NCBI GenBank assembly: GCA_030263535.1
Contig: SZPB01000015.1
Coordinates: 1-34,840 of the forward strand
Length of the DNA stretch: 34,840 nucleotides
Source of the DNA: Cytophagia bacterium CHB2
GTDB taxonomy: Bacteria; Zhuqueibacterota; Zhuqueibacteria; Zhuqueibacterales; Zhuqueibacteraceae
Direction of reading: 5' to 3'
The position numbers and the translations under genes were made by a program. The notes under the pieces are model-generated. The model had not been told where the DNA came from. It saw only the letters and a list, made by a program, of their open reading frames with translations, and did no database searches. Below, in pieces: positions 15,844-24,600 of the stretch. The first letter of the stretch is position 1; each line of letters begins with the position of its first letter.

Positions 15844-15916
15844 TGAGGGTGGAGAGAATCGAACTCTCGGCCAACGGCTTAAAAGGCCGCTGCTCTACCA
15901 GCTGAGCTACACCCTC
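15844..15916 (-). tRNA. tRNA-Lys (anticodon TTT)
   Basis: A 73-base tRNA on the minus strand: acceptor GAGGGTG/CACCCTC with A73, D arm with AGCTCAGCTGGTAGAGC, anticodon loop CTTTTAA (anticodon TTT), and T arm with AGTTCGATTCT. CCA is not encoded. It is first in the two-tRNA transcript, with a strong promoter 25 bases upstream. Confidence 0.96.
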
Positions 15917-15940
15917 TACCTTTACAAACAAAACGCCGCC

Positions 15941-15969
15941 AATATAATGAATTTGACACTGGCAGTCAA
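15941..15969 (-). promoter_or_regulatory. Strong sigma-70 promoter of the tRNA-Lys pair
   Basis: On the minus strand TTGACT (15969-15964) and TATATT (15946-15941) are exactly 17 bases apart, each matching 5 of 6 consensus bases. The tRNA 5' end follows 25 bases after the -10 box. This is the clearest promoter in the window. Confidence 0.8.
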
Positions 15970-16059
15970 TCTAAATTTCCCTGTAACAAGCGCAAAACCG
16001 CGCCGGCTTTGTCTGCTTCTTGGGGCTTTTTCAGGCCTGGCCGGCCCAACAGTACTCTA

Positions 16060-17883
16060 TTAAATCAATTTGATGCCAAGTTCCTGCAACTGTTTTGGAG
16101 TAACAGGTGAAGGCGAGTTGTCCATCAACGAAACGGCAGAATTGGTTTTGGGGAACGCGATCACATCTCGAATGGATTTGCGCCCGGCCAGCAACATCAC
16201 CAGCCGGTCAAAACCAAAGGCAATTCCGCCGTGAGGCGGCGCGCCATATTCGAATGCCTCCATCAAGAATCCGAATTTTTGTTCTGCTTCTTCGTCGCCG
16301 ATATTGAGCAATTTGAACATTTTCTGCTGAATATCACGGCGATGAATACGAATGCTGCCGCCCGCGATTTCAACGCCATTCAGCACAAGATCGTATGCTT
16401 TTGCACGGACGTCGCCGGGCGCGGAGTCCATCAAAGGCAAATCTTCATCGAGCGGCGAGGTGAACGGATGATGACAGGCCACCCAACGCTGTTCTTCTTG
16501 ATCGAACTCAAGCAAAGGAAATTCTATTACCCACAACAAGTTTATTTTGTCTTTGGGAATAAGATCTTCGGCCTGAGCCAGTTTCAGACGCAACGTTCCG
16601 AGGATCTCGCGGGCTTTTTCTTTCTTATCCGCGATGAACAACAACAAATCATCACCCTGAACGGCGAAGCGGCCATTGACCTGGTTGACAAAACTCTCTG
16701 AGAAAAATTTTGCGGCTGATCCTTGCCAGCCTTCACTCGTGCTCTTGAGCGCCACCAAACCTTGCGCTCCCATTTGTGCGGCCTGCAATGTGAGATCGTC
16801 GATCTGTTTGCGTGAATATTTTGCGCCGCCTTCAAGACAAATGCCTTGCACGGTTTTGCCGCCCTTGGCCGCCTCGACAAAAACGCGAAAGCCGCATTCA
16901 CCGGCCAGGTCGGTAATCTCACGGATTTCCATGCCAAAACGCGTGTCCGGCCGATCACTGCCAAAACGTGATACCGCTTCGGCGTAAGTCATGCGCGGCA
17001 ACGGCAATGTGACCGGCTTCCCGAGAGTTGCCTGCACCATTTCGGCGACCAGGCCTTCCATCATGCTAATCACATCGTTATGATCGACAAATGACATTTC
17101 CACGTCGATTTGCGTGAATTCCGGCTGGCGATCGGCGCGCAAATCTTCGTCGCGGAAACAACGCACGATCTGGAAATAGCGATCCAATCCCGCGACCATC
17201 AACAGTTGTTTATAGGTTTGCGGGCTTTGCGGCAACGCATAAAAATTGCCATGATAAAGCCGGCTCGGCACCAGGTAATCGCGTGCGCCCTCAGGCGTGC
17301 TTTTCATGAGCATCGGCGTTTCGATCTCAATAAAATTATTGCGATCAAAATAGCGCCGCGTGAGCTGCGCAAGTTGATGGCGAATGATCAAATTGCGTTG
17401 CATTTCCGACCGGCGTAGGTCGAGATAACGGTATTTCAGACGCAGCTCTTCCGCCGCTTCAAAACGATCGCCAATCTCAAAGGGCGGCGTTTTAGCCGGG
17501 TTGAGAATTTTCAATTCCGTCGCCAAGACTTCAATTTCGCCGGTGGCAATATTGGCATTCGTCATGCCCGCGGGCCGTGCTTTGACTTTACCTTTGACGG
17601 CAATCACAAACTCGCTCCGCAGGCTCTGCGCCAGCGTGTGCATTTCTTCATTTTCCGGCGCAAACACGACCTGGGTCTTGCCATAGCGGTCGCGTAAATC
17701 CACAAACAAAACGCCGCCATGATCGCGCCAGCTATCGACCCAGCCGTTCAAAATCACATTATTGTCGCAATGTTCTTTTCGCAATGCGCCACATGTGTGC
17801 GTCCGCTTCCATGTTCCGGATTCGTTTAAGCCTGCCATGTTCTTAGATGTGACTCCCTCTTGAGTTGCACGATTTGTTGCCAA
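16060..17883 (-). CDS. aspS: Aspartyl-tRNA synthetase (bacterial type)
   Basis: Charges tRNA-Asp (or also tRNA-Asn in non-discriminating enzymes; which one is not decided here). The 607 residues are full length for the bacterial form. An N-terminal OB fold (LNGWVDSWRDHGGVLFVDLR) binds the anticodon. Motif 1 and flipping-loop regions follow (IIRHQLAQLTRRYFDRNNFI, FIEIETPMLMKSTPEGARDY, LPQSPQTYKQLLMVAGLDRY), then motif 2 (FRDEDLRADRQPEFTQID), the bacterial GAD insertion, and motif 3 (GGIAFGFDRLVMLLAG). The start is a TTG at 17883: AAGGAGG lies six bases upstream, which outweighs a later in-frame ATG at 17838 (MAGLNESGTW) without such a site. It lies upstream of the tRNA-Lys pair on the same strand, but the tRNAs have their own promoter. 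Confidence 0.97.
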   Translation of the reverse strand: MATNRATQEGVTSKNMAGLNESGTWKRTHTCGALRKEHCDNNVILNGWVDSWRDHGGVLFVDLRDRYGKTQVVFAPENEEMHTLAQSLRSEFVIAVKGKVKARPAGMTNANIATGEIEVLATELKILNPAKTPPFEIGDRFEAAEELRLKYRYLDLRRSEMQRNLIIRHQLAQLTRRYFDRNNFIEIETPMLMKSTPEGARDYLVPSRLYHGNFYALPQSPQTYKQLLMVAGLDRYFQIVRCFRDEDLRADRQPEFTQIDVEMSFVDHNDVISMMEGLVAEMVQATLGKPVTLPLPRMTYAEAVSRFGSDRPDTRFGMEIREITDLAGECGFRVFVEAAKGGKTVQGICLEGGAKYSRKQIDDLTLQAAQMGAQGLVALKSTSEGWQGSAAKFFSESFVNQVNGRFAVQGDDLLLFIADKKEKAREILGTLRLKLAQAEDLIPKDKINLLWVIEFPLLEFDQEEQRWVACHHPFTSPLDEDLPLMDSAPGDVRAKAYDLVLNGVEIAGGSIRIHRRDIQQKMFKLLNIGDEEAEQKFGFLMEAFEYGAPPHGGIAFGFDRLVMLLAGRKSIRDVIAFPKTNSAVSLMDNSPSPVTPKQLQELGIKLI

Positions 17884-18037
17884 CGTCGTCCTCCTTGCCT
17901 GTGTCGATTTTTTGCAGGATGCTTTAATCAGATTGCCGCCGCTCAGGCTCTCATGTCATGCACGACAAACGAACACATAAGCCGGCGATAAAATTATCTT
18001 GTTCACACGGTACAATCGTCAGGCCGGAATATAAAAA

Positions 18038-18102
18038 TTTCTAACAAAATAAAAAACCGCTTATCTAGCGACCCAACGCGGTCATCGCTAAAGCAAGCGG
18101 TT
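18038..18102 (-). terminator. Terminator of the TPR-ExbBD-TonB operon
   Basis: On the minus strand AACCGCTT (18102-18095) pairs with AAGCGGTT (18062-18055), with an inner TAGCGA/TCGCTA stem, and is followed by TTTTTTATTTTGTTAG. It lies 26 bases after the last gene of the operon. Confidence 0.88.
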
Positions 18103-18127
18103 CAGAATTAGAGTCAAAACTATTAAA

Positions 18128-19288
18128 TCAGTAACCGAAGGTGTACACCTGTCTAACAGTCGTATTGCCCTTTTTGGGGTCGATTGCACCAAAATCATCC
18201 CACCGCCGGATGCGACTCAGAATACAATCTTCCACTTCAGAATTCGTGCTGCTCTTGGAAATGATTGTCGCGCTTTCGACAGTGCCTTGTGGTGTAATTA
18301 CGAATCTCACGACAACTTTGCCTTTGAGATTCGGGTCACGTTTGATAGCGCGCTGATAGCAATATTCAATCGCCGGACTATGACTTGCCACCACTGCCTG
18401 AATGGATTCGGCATCGCGGCCGGTGCCGCCCACTTGCCCTTCTTCCGTTTCGATCAACGGCTTTTCACTGGTGATCACCAGCTCACCCGAGCGGCTCACG
18501 CCTTTGGCCTTGCCTTCGCCCAGCCCTTGTACCAAAGCGTCAATATTGCCGCCGCCAGTTTCACGACCGCCGCGGACACGGCCTTTACCAGGCCCTCCCG
18601 AGCCAACGCCACTGCCTTCCGCACCGGCTCCGCCTTCAGCCTCGCTGCTGCTGCCGGCGCGTTTGATGCCGCTAACGCCTGCAAGAGCTTCGTCGAGATT
18701 GGCGTTGGGATTGTGATCACCAAGCAAATCAGCCGCTTCGTTACCACTCGCCATTCCGCTGTTGCTCGTCAACAGGCCGAGCAGGCCTTGATTGCCAACT
18801 TGTTCTCGAATAACTGCGCGTGAGCGCCGCCCGCCCGCTGCCGGGCCACTCGTTCCGGCAATTTCACCGCCTCCACCTCCCGGCTCTCCGGTGTCATCTC
18901 CCTGGCCGCTGCTTTGCCCTGTTGTTCGCCGCGACGCTCCGGGATTGACGATGCCCGTAGGCGTGCGAACAGTACTCGCCGTCGGCTCCTCTGAGGGTAA
19001 CTCATCAGGCGCGACATCCAACGGTGTTTCGACAAATTGGGTTTCGCTTGACGCCTTTTCCAAGACAAGCCGGGCAAACTGCTCTTGCACCCGCGCCACA
19101 TCGTGTGTTGGCGGATTTTTTACAAAATAAACAATGACGAGAAAATGGATGATCAGAGAGGCAACCAGCGTCACTGAAAAGCGGCGATCAAGCGTTTGCC
19201 ACCAATTGTACTCGAATTCCTTCGGGAATACGAGGCCAGACCTCGGTGTGCCCTCATGCTGTCGTTGCGTGCTGCTCTGCGCCGGCAT
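18128..19288 (-). CDS. TonB-like protein with AgmX/PglI-type C-terminal domain
   Basis: 386 residues with an N-terminal cytoplasmic tail, one membrane segment (LVASLIIHFLVIVYFV, ~residue 42-58), a long Gly/Ser/Glu-rich periplasmic linker with runs such as GEPGGGGGEIAG and GSGVGSGGPGKG, and a ~95-residue C-terminal domain. This domain (IEYCYQRAIKRDPNLKGKVV, then VRFVITPQGTVESA, ending VEDCILSRIRRWDDFG) matches the AgmX/PglI C-terminal domain, a TonB-C relative named from Myxococcus gliding proteins, with its two conserved cysteines. It should carry force or signal from the ExbBD motor across the periplasm to the outer membrane. The ATG at 19288 with AAGGA upstream is preferred; an in-frame TTG at 19315 has no ribosome site. 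It is the last gene of the operon, followed by a terminator. Confidence 0.88.
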   Translation of the reverse strand: MPAQSSTQRQHEGTPRSGLVFPKEFEYNWWQTLDRRFSVTLVASLIIHFLVIVYFVKNPPTHDVARVQEQFARLVLEKASSETQFVETPLDVAPDELPSEEPTASTVRTPTGIVNPGASRRTTGQSSGQGDDTGEPGGGGGEIAGTSGPAAGGRRSRAVIREQVGNQGLLGLLTSNSGMASGNEAADLLGDHNPNANLDEALAGVSGIKRAGSSSEAEGGAGAEGSGVGSGGPGKGRVRGGRETGGGNIDALVQGLGEGKAKGVSRSGELVITSEKPLIETEEGQVGGTGRDAESIQAVVASHSPAIEYCYQRAIKRDPNLKGKVVVRFVITPQGTVESATIISKSSTNSEVEDCILSRIRRWDDFGAIDPKKGNTTVRQVYTFGY

Positions 19289-19384
19289 ATTGTCCTTCAG
19301 GGTTACTTGGCTCAACAGATTTAAGATTTAATTCAGCAGATGTTGTATTCATCCATGAAACAGAGTCATGGCGGTGCGCTGTAA

Positions 19385-19897
19385 CTATTCGCTGCCTTCG
19401 CGGTAAACGACCAGCCGCATGTTCGGATAGTCCGAAACGCCGCAGGTACGCATCACTTTCACCAATTCGGCGTAGGGCAGCTCTTTGTCGCCCTGGATCA
19501 TGACTCTGCCGGAAAATTTGACGCCGTAATCGACTTCCATTTTCTTCGCTTGTGTACTGTAGTAACGCAGGCGCTCCCGCAATGGTTTGATAATGCCATT
19601 CTCAACCACCGCAGGATTATTGGACATCACGTCATCCATCGTCGCGACTTTCTCGTGATTGACTAGAATAATCTGCTTGGATACGATCAAATCCAAACCC
19701 ACCTGGGCCGGCTCTTCAATCAAGGAGTTCGGCAGTTTCAAATATTCCGAAGGCGAGATGAGCTGGCCCTCGGTGGAGAATGTCTTCAGCAAAAACACGA
19801 GAATGATCGTGAACATATCCATCATCGAGGTGAGATTGAGTTTCACCTCGACGGCTTTGGTGTCGTGCTTTTTGATTCTAGAAGGTATAAAAGCCAT
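19385..19897 (-). CDS. ExbD/TolR family protein with conserved membrane Asp
   Basis: About 170 residues: a short cytoplasmic tail (MAFIPSRIKKHDTKAVEVKL), one membrane helix (LNLTSMMDMFTIILVFLLK) and a periplasmic domain with SGRVMIQGDKELPYAELVKV. The Asp in SMMDMF is at the place of the proton-carrying Asp of ExbD/TolR. The periplasmic part (IVSKQIILVNHEKVATMDDV) is longer than in classical ExbD. The start at 19897 is chosen because the resulting N-terminus (MAF-PS) mirrors its paralogue just upstream; an in-frame GTG at 19930 is possible. It partners with the ExbB/TolQ protein two genes upstream and the second ExbD to form the energised inner-membrane motor. Confidence 0.9.
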   Translation of the reverse strand: MAFIPSRIKKHDTKAVEVKLNLTSMMDMFTIILVFLLKTFSTEGQLISPSEYLKLPNSLIEEPAQVGLDLIVSKQIILVNHEKVATMDDVMSNNPAVVENGIIKPLRERLRYYSTQAKKMEVDYGVKFSGRVMIQGDKELPYAELVKVMRTCGVSDYPNMRLVVYREGSE

Positions 19898-19961
19898 ATC
19901 GCATGCCGGAAAAGTTGTTTCGAATTTCACGAGCGCAGGTTGTGCGCCCCGCCGCCCGCCG

Positions 19962-20504
19962 TCAGATGACGCCGGCGCTCAAAGACACTTGCGGAAAAAG
20001 AATCATGGGCCCACCTTCGAGGCGTATCATGCGCGCCGCGTCCATCGTGCTGACCAGTACTTGGTAACGGATCTTATTCTCAGCCTGAATGATGATGGAT
20101 TCGGAATCCGAGAAGCCGTTGCCAATATTTTGTTTGATCTCATGGAGCTTTTGGGAAAGCGCTTGAAAATCATACTCGCCGTTTGTTTGGATGGGAATGG
20201 TCGGCCCGGTCGCCGTTGCGCCCGTGAGCATTGCCGCCGCGCTGGAAATATAGAAGCCCTGATCGGTGATCGACACTGTGAGATCCAGTTTGCGCTGCGC
20301 TTCTTTGGGCGCGCTGCCGCTCGCCATGCCGGCGGTTGCGCCGGCGGCCGGCGGCAAATTCAGCTCAATGATGCCGATCTTGATGAACTGCGCCGACGAG
20401 AGCAGCAACGGAATCATCACCACCATCAAATTCATGATGGGCGTGAGATTTAATTCCGTGCTCTCCTCCTTGATGTGCCGGCGCTTCGAAGGTTTAAAAG
20501 CCAT
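19962..20504 (-). CDS. ExbD/TolR family protein with Asn in place of the membrane Asp
   Basis: 180 residues: a basic cytoplasmic tail (MAFKPSKRRHIKEESTEL), one membrane helix (LNLTPIMNLMVVMIPLLLSS) and a periplasmic domain ending FPQVSLSAGVI. The LNLTP start of the helix is the ExbD/TolR signature, but the Asp that takes up protons is Asn here (PIMNLM). If ExbD works as a dimer in the channel, a D/N heterodimer with the paralogue at 19385 could have only one proton path; that is inference. The periplasmic part has an Ala/Gly/Thr-rich insert (AAGATAGMASGSAPKEAQRK). The ATG lies two bases after the ExbB stop (TAG-CC-ATG), showing tight coupling. Confidence 0.92.
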   Translation of the reverse strand: MAFKPSKRRHIKEESTELNLTPIMNLMVVMIPLLLSSAQFIKIGIIELNLPPAAGATAGMASGSAPKEAQRKLDLTVSITDQGFYISSAAAMLTGATATGPTIPIQTNGEYDFQALSQKLHEIKQNIGNGFSDSESIIIQAENKIRYQVLVSTMDAARMIRLEGGPMILFPQVSLSAGVI

Positions 20505-20506
20505 GG

Positions 20507-21157
20507 CTATTTATTCCCGGTGAGAAGATTGATCAGCTTCACGGTGTGCTCGTCGATCTCATCGATGATCTTTGCGGTTTTGTTGAACAAAAACGTGTAA
20601 ATCAACACGGCTGGAATGGCCACGGCCAAACCCATCAATGTTGTATTCATTGCCGCACTGATGCCGGCCGCGAGCATGCGCGCCTTCTCCGCCGCATCAA
20701 TTCCCGGAGATGAAACCGCCTTGAAGGCGAGAATCAAACCCCAGATGGTGCCCATAAGGCCGAGCAACGTTGCCACGTTGGCGAGCATGGCCAAAAAACT
20801 GGTGCGCTGATTCAACCGCGGAATCACTTCCAGCGTGCTTTCGTCCACACTGTTTTGAATGGCGCGAAAATCCGTCACTTCCTGCTCCGCCACGCGGCGC
20901 AAGCTGGCGCCCACGACTTGCGCCAACGCCTTTTCCGGCGCTGCGTCACACAAGGCCAGGGCTTTCTTGTATTCGCCGGCGCGTACGAGCTTGCGAATCT
21001 CGGACATGAATTTGCTGGCGTTGATGTTCGAGCGTACCATCAGAAAATAGAAGCGCTCAATGGCGATCGCTGCTGCGAAAGCGCCAACGACGAGAATGGC
21101 ATACATGTAGGGGGCGCCGTCGGCTTCCCACCGAAAGGCTTCGATAAAACTATCCAT
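20507..21157 (-). CDS. MotA/TolQ/ExbB proton channel family protein
   Basis: 216 residues with the three-helix ExbB/TolQ plan: helix 1 near the N-terminus (YMYAILVVGAFAAAIAIERF), a cytoplasmic loop with repeated basic/acidic residues, helix 2 (FLAMLANVATLLGLMGTIWG) and helix 3 (ISAAMNTTLMGLAVAIPAVL). The small-residue and Thr-rich LLGLMGT and NTTLMGL motifs line the channel in this family. It forms the stator-like pentamer around the ExbD helices and uses the proton (or sodium) gradient to move the TonB-like partner. AGGAGG about eight bases before the ATG gives a strong start. It heads the four-gene motor block, 94 bases after the small exported protein. Confidence 0.95.
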   Translation of the reverse strand: MDSFIEAFRWEADGAPYMYAILVVGAFAAAIAIERFYFLMVRSNINASKFMSEIRKLVRAGEYKKALALCDAAPEKALAQVVGASLRRVAEQEVTDFRAIQNSVDESTLEVIPRLNQRTSFLAMLANVATLLGLMGTIWGLILAFKAVSSPGIDAAEKARMLAAGISAAMNTTLMGLAVAIPAVLIYTFLFNKTAKIIDEIDEHTVKLINLLTGNK

Positions 21158-21251
21158 GAAAAAACCTCCTAATACGTTATCCTTAGTTTGTCTGAAAATT
21201 CCATCCGGTGAATTTGGGGGTCTATTTTGTGTATTGCGCTAGACAATACCA

Positions 21252-21662
21252 TCAATCCTTTTTCTTTGCGGGAATTTTCTTAAGCCCGTCAACTTTTTGC
21301 GGTTGATCGATAGTGTCATCGTGCAGCAATATTCCTTTCGAAACAGATTTGAGTTCCCGCGCAAAACTGCGCTCCAGTTCGCGCATCTCTCCGAAATCAG
21401 GTTTGACGCGTTTGGGGATAATATCCACGTTGGGCTTCTCAATGACGGCTTCGATGGCAATGGCTTCCAGCTCAAGCTCATTCAGGTCGGATTTCTCTTT
21501 GGCCGCGGCCGGCAGTTTCTTTGCCGTGTCAGCCGGCGCTTGCTGCCGAACGAGGCCAGAGTTTCTTTGCAGCGAATCCGGCGTGGCCGGCTGCGCTTCC
21601 TGCGCCGACGCTGATCCCACGCCTGCAAGCAAGAGCATTAAAAAAATGGACCGGGCTAACAT
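21252..21662 (-). CDS. Small exported protein of the envelope-machine operon
   Basis: 136 residues with a signal peptide (MLARSIFLMLLLAGVGSASA before QEAQP). The mature part starts with a disordered Gln/Pro/Ala stretch and then has a charged conserved-looking core, ELEAIAIEAVIEKPNVDIIP, followed by KRVKPDFGEMRELERSFARE, and a Lys-rich end. I recognise no domain. A VIEKP-type motif followed by a helix suggests a small periplasmic adaptor that binds a partner by an extended segment. It lies nine bases after the 1550-residue TPR gene and before exbB, so it is surely part of the same transcript and probably of the same complex. Confidence 0.8.
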   Translation of the reverse strand: MLARSIFLMLLLAGVGSASAQEAQPATPDSLQRNSGLVRQQAPADTAKKLPAAAKEKSDLNELELEAIAIEAVIEKPNVDIIPKRVKPDFGEMRELERSFARELKSVSKGILLHDDTIDQPQKVDGLKKIPAKKKD

Positions 21663-21671
21663 CGTTGCGCC

Positions 21672-24600
21672 TCATTTTAAATTGGGTACAATACCGCGCT
21701 CAAAAATGAGCATTTCTTCATAGCGTTCCTTCTTCAACTGCGCTTCCGTCTGGTGTTTTTCCCAGGCCGGCAATGTCTTTAGAAAAATGACCGCCTCCAA
21801 CCCGCCACCGGAATTGTCGGTATCGCGCACTTCGAAGGCGACAACATTGATGCCGCCTTTCAAGAAGTTGGAGAAGTCATGGATGTTCGTTTTACCGCCG
21901 TTCGCCGCAGAATTCATGACTTGCGCAATATATTCGCCATTCACAAAAAGATTGTATGAGTCATCGGCTTGCACCTGAATCTGTCCGAACACAGGCAGGC
22001 CTTTTAACTCAAAGGCTTTGCGAAAATAGGCGGTTTTGACATTGCTGCGACTGACGCTCGAAACATTTGCTGCCTTTTCAACCCGCGGCGCGCCGGACGA
22101 TGAATCAGGCGGCGCTTCGGCCTGGCGATCGCCGGGCAACCACACGCGCTTGGCATCATAACCGCTAAATGCCGTCGAGGCCTCGAGCGCTTGCGCCGCC
22201 TGCCATTGCGCCGCGGCATAATCAATAGCAGTCCAATTACGCGCATATTGCGCCGTCACGGACCAGGTCTCGTCAGTTTTAATCGTCGTATCGGCAATGG
22301 CAAGATTCAACTCTTGCGCATATTTCGCCGGGTCGCTGCGCACGAGCGTCAACGTGATTTTTTCCGACCAGGGATTTTCGATGCTATGATCGCGCATCGC
22401 AAGAAATCCGGCTTCGAGAATTTCTTTTTTACTGTCGGTTAAGGCGAAATTATTTTCTTCGAACGTAAACACGGCATCCTGAAATTGATCTTTTGATTCC
22501 CGCCGCAGCCTCTCTTCGAAGGCAAGACGCTCCGCATTTGCAACGGCCGCCAGCGAATCAACCTGGCGGGCATGGCTGAAAACGAAACTCAGCAATTGAT
22601 CTTCCGTGTCTTCCAGCGCGCGGGCATGCAGATCAGCCTGCTTGGCGCTGTTCAAGGTTTCGAGGTAGGATTGCACCGCCGCTTTGGCAAACGAACGCCC
22701 AAAATCGATCAAATTCGCCATTTCCTCCTTCACATCATCAGCCTGGAAATCGGCGGTTGCAATCATGTTCTTGTATGTGCCAATATCGCCGGCATATTGC
22801 GACATCGCGCGCTTTGACAAACCGACATATTCGCGTGCAAGCGCATTATTGGTTTCAATAATTTTCCGGCGGGAGAGATCCAGCCAGGCGCTTTCGATGC
22901 CGAGCGAATCACATTCTTTAAGATTACGTTGATGCGCCTGAATCGTCTGCGCCACCAACGGTTTGACAAACTTGCTCAGCAACTGATTGCGAAACTCAAG
23001 CGCCGTGATCTTGTCCATGTTTTCCGGCGTCGGCGCGTCGAGCAACTGCTTCATCGAAGCGCTGTTCAACTCCGCGATATCATAGATCACTTCCGACACC
23101 TTGTCTTTGCTGCGTTGAATCCAGCGCCGCGCAACTTGTACCGTCGTGTCTTCCAGGGCAAGCTTGGCATTGCGCACCGTCGTATCCGGAGGATTATTGT
23201 ACTGGCTCGCCAGGCGCTCCAGCGCCAGCGCCGCATGCTTGTATGATTGCAACGAACGTTCGTACAAATCTGTAGCCGCCTGATTGATTTCTTTTTTTGC
23301 GACAATGCGGCGATTTTCGTCGACTTCCGGTATTTCTTGATCCGCCCAGGTTTGCGCAAACTCTTCGTAGGCCGCGCCGATTTTATGTGTGGCTTCATAC
23401 AACCTCAAGGTGCCAAAGCTCGCGACCCGGGTATAACCGTTCACGATGTCGATCAGCGAGTTCTTCTTGCGGTCTTTCGAAGCGTCCATCTGCGCTTTTG
23501 GCAGCTTGAAACGAACTTCGGCGAAATCGCGAAATTTTAGCTCGGTTAAGCGAAACAGCGCTTCGCCGGAAAAGAAATCATTATAATCCATCTCGCGGCT
23601 GCGGAACTCATCGCTTTTGCCCATGGCTTTTTCATACTCGGCGCGCGCTTGCGGCAGCAAACCTTTCCATTCAAAATACTCGCCCCGGCGATAGAACGTT
23701 TCCACCACGCGCGGCGAATCCGGAAAGCGCACGGCATACTCGCCGTACACATTGTTTGCTTCTTCGAGCTGATCGAGTTTGAGGTGATAATTCGCGATAT
23801 CGTAGAACAAATCATCGGCATCCTTTGAACCGGGATATTTATCCACAAACTTGCGATTGACGCGGATGGCGCGTTCCCAATCCTGGGCGCGCACAAAATT
23901 CACGCTGGCATTGAACAAGCTGGTCTCTGCTTTGGCGGCGTCCGGCTCTTCGTTCGCCAGGCGTTCGAACGTGATCGCGGCATTGAGAAAATCATTCAAT
24001 TCGCCGTAGTCATACGCCATGTTATTCAAGCCGCTGAGATAATGCGGCGACTTCGGAAAATTGTCCGTCAAAAGGGCATACGTTTCGACCGCGCGGCGAT
24101 ACTCGCGCGCTTGATCGAATTCAAGTCCGGCGTTGTACAGGGCAAGATCGGCAAATTCCGCATTCGGCACCTCTTCATACACCCGGCGGTATTCTTCACC
24201 GGCGCGCACATGTTGTTCGATATGCGCCAAATCCTCGGCTTGCAAGAAAATGGATTCTGCCAGGCGCTTCTCCGCCTTTACGGCATATTCACGATTCGGC
24301 GAATTGAGCTTGATGCGCTTGGCCACGATTTCGCAGCTTTTGTAATCAAGCTTGCCGAAGTAACTCTCCATTACAAGATACTCGGCATAAGGCGCATCCG
24401 TGCTTTGCGGGAAATGCTTGAGCAATGTTTTAAAATACTTCAAGGCGCCGGCGAATTCATTCTTGTTATAGTACAGCGCACCGGCTTGCGCCAAGCGCTC
24501 CGCGGTTTGCGACTCATGGGGGAAGAGCTTGATATAATTATCCAAGGCTGTCGCCAGGTTTTCTTCGCCGACCGACATCGGAATCGCCTCCAGCTTCAGA

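Noticed and set aside
16031-16051. GGCCGGCCCAACA shared with 33040-33055
   Set aside because: The second copy lies inside the signal-peptide coding part of the thioredoxin-like gene; 13 GC-rich bases shared by chance.
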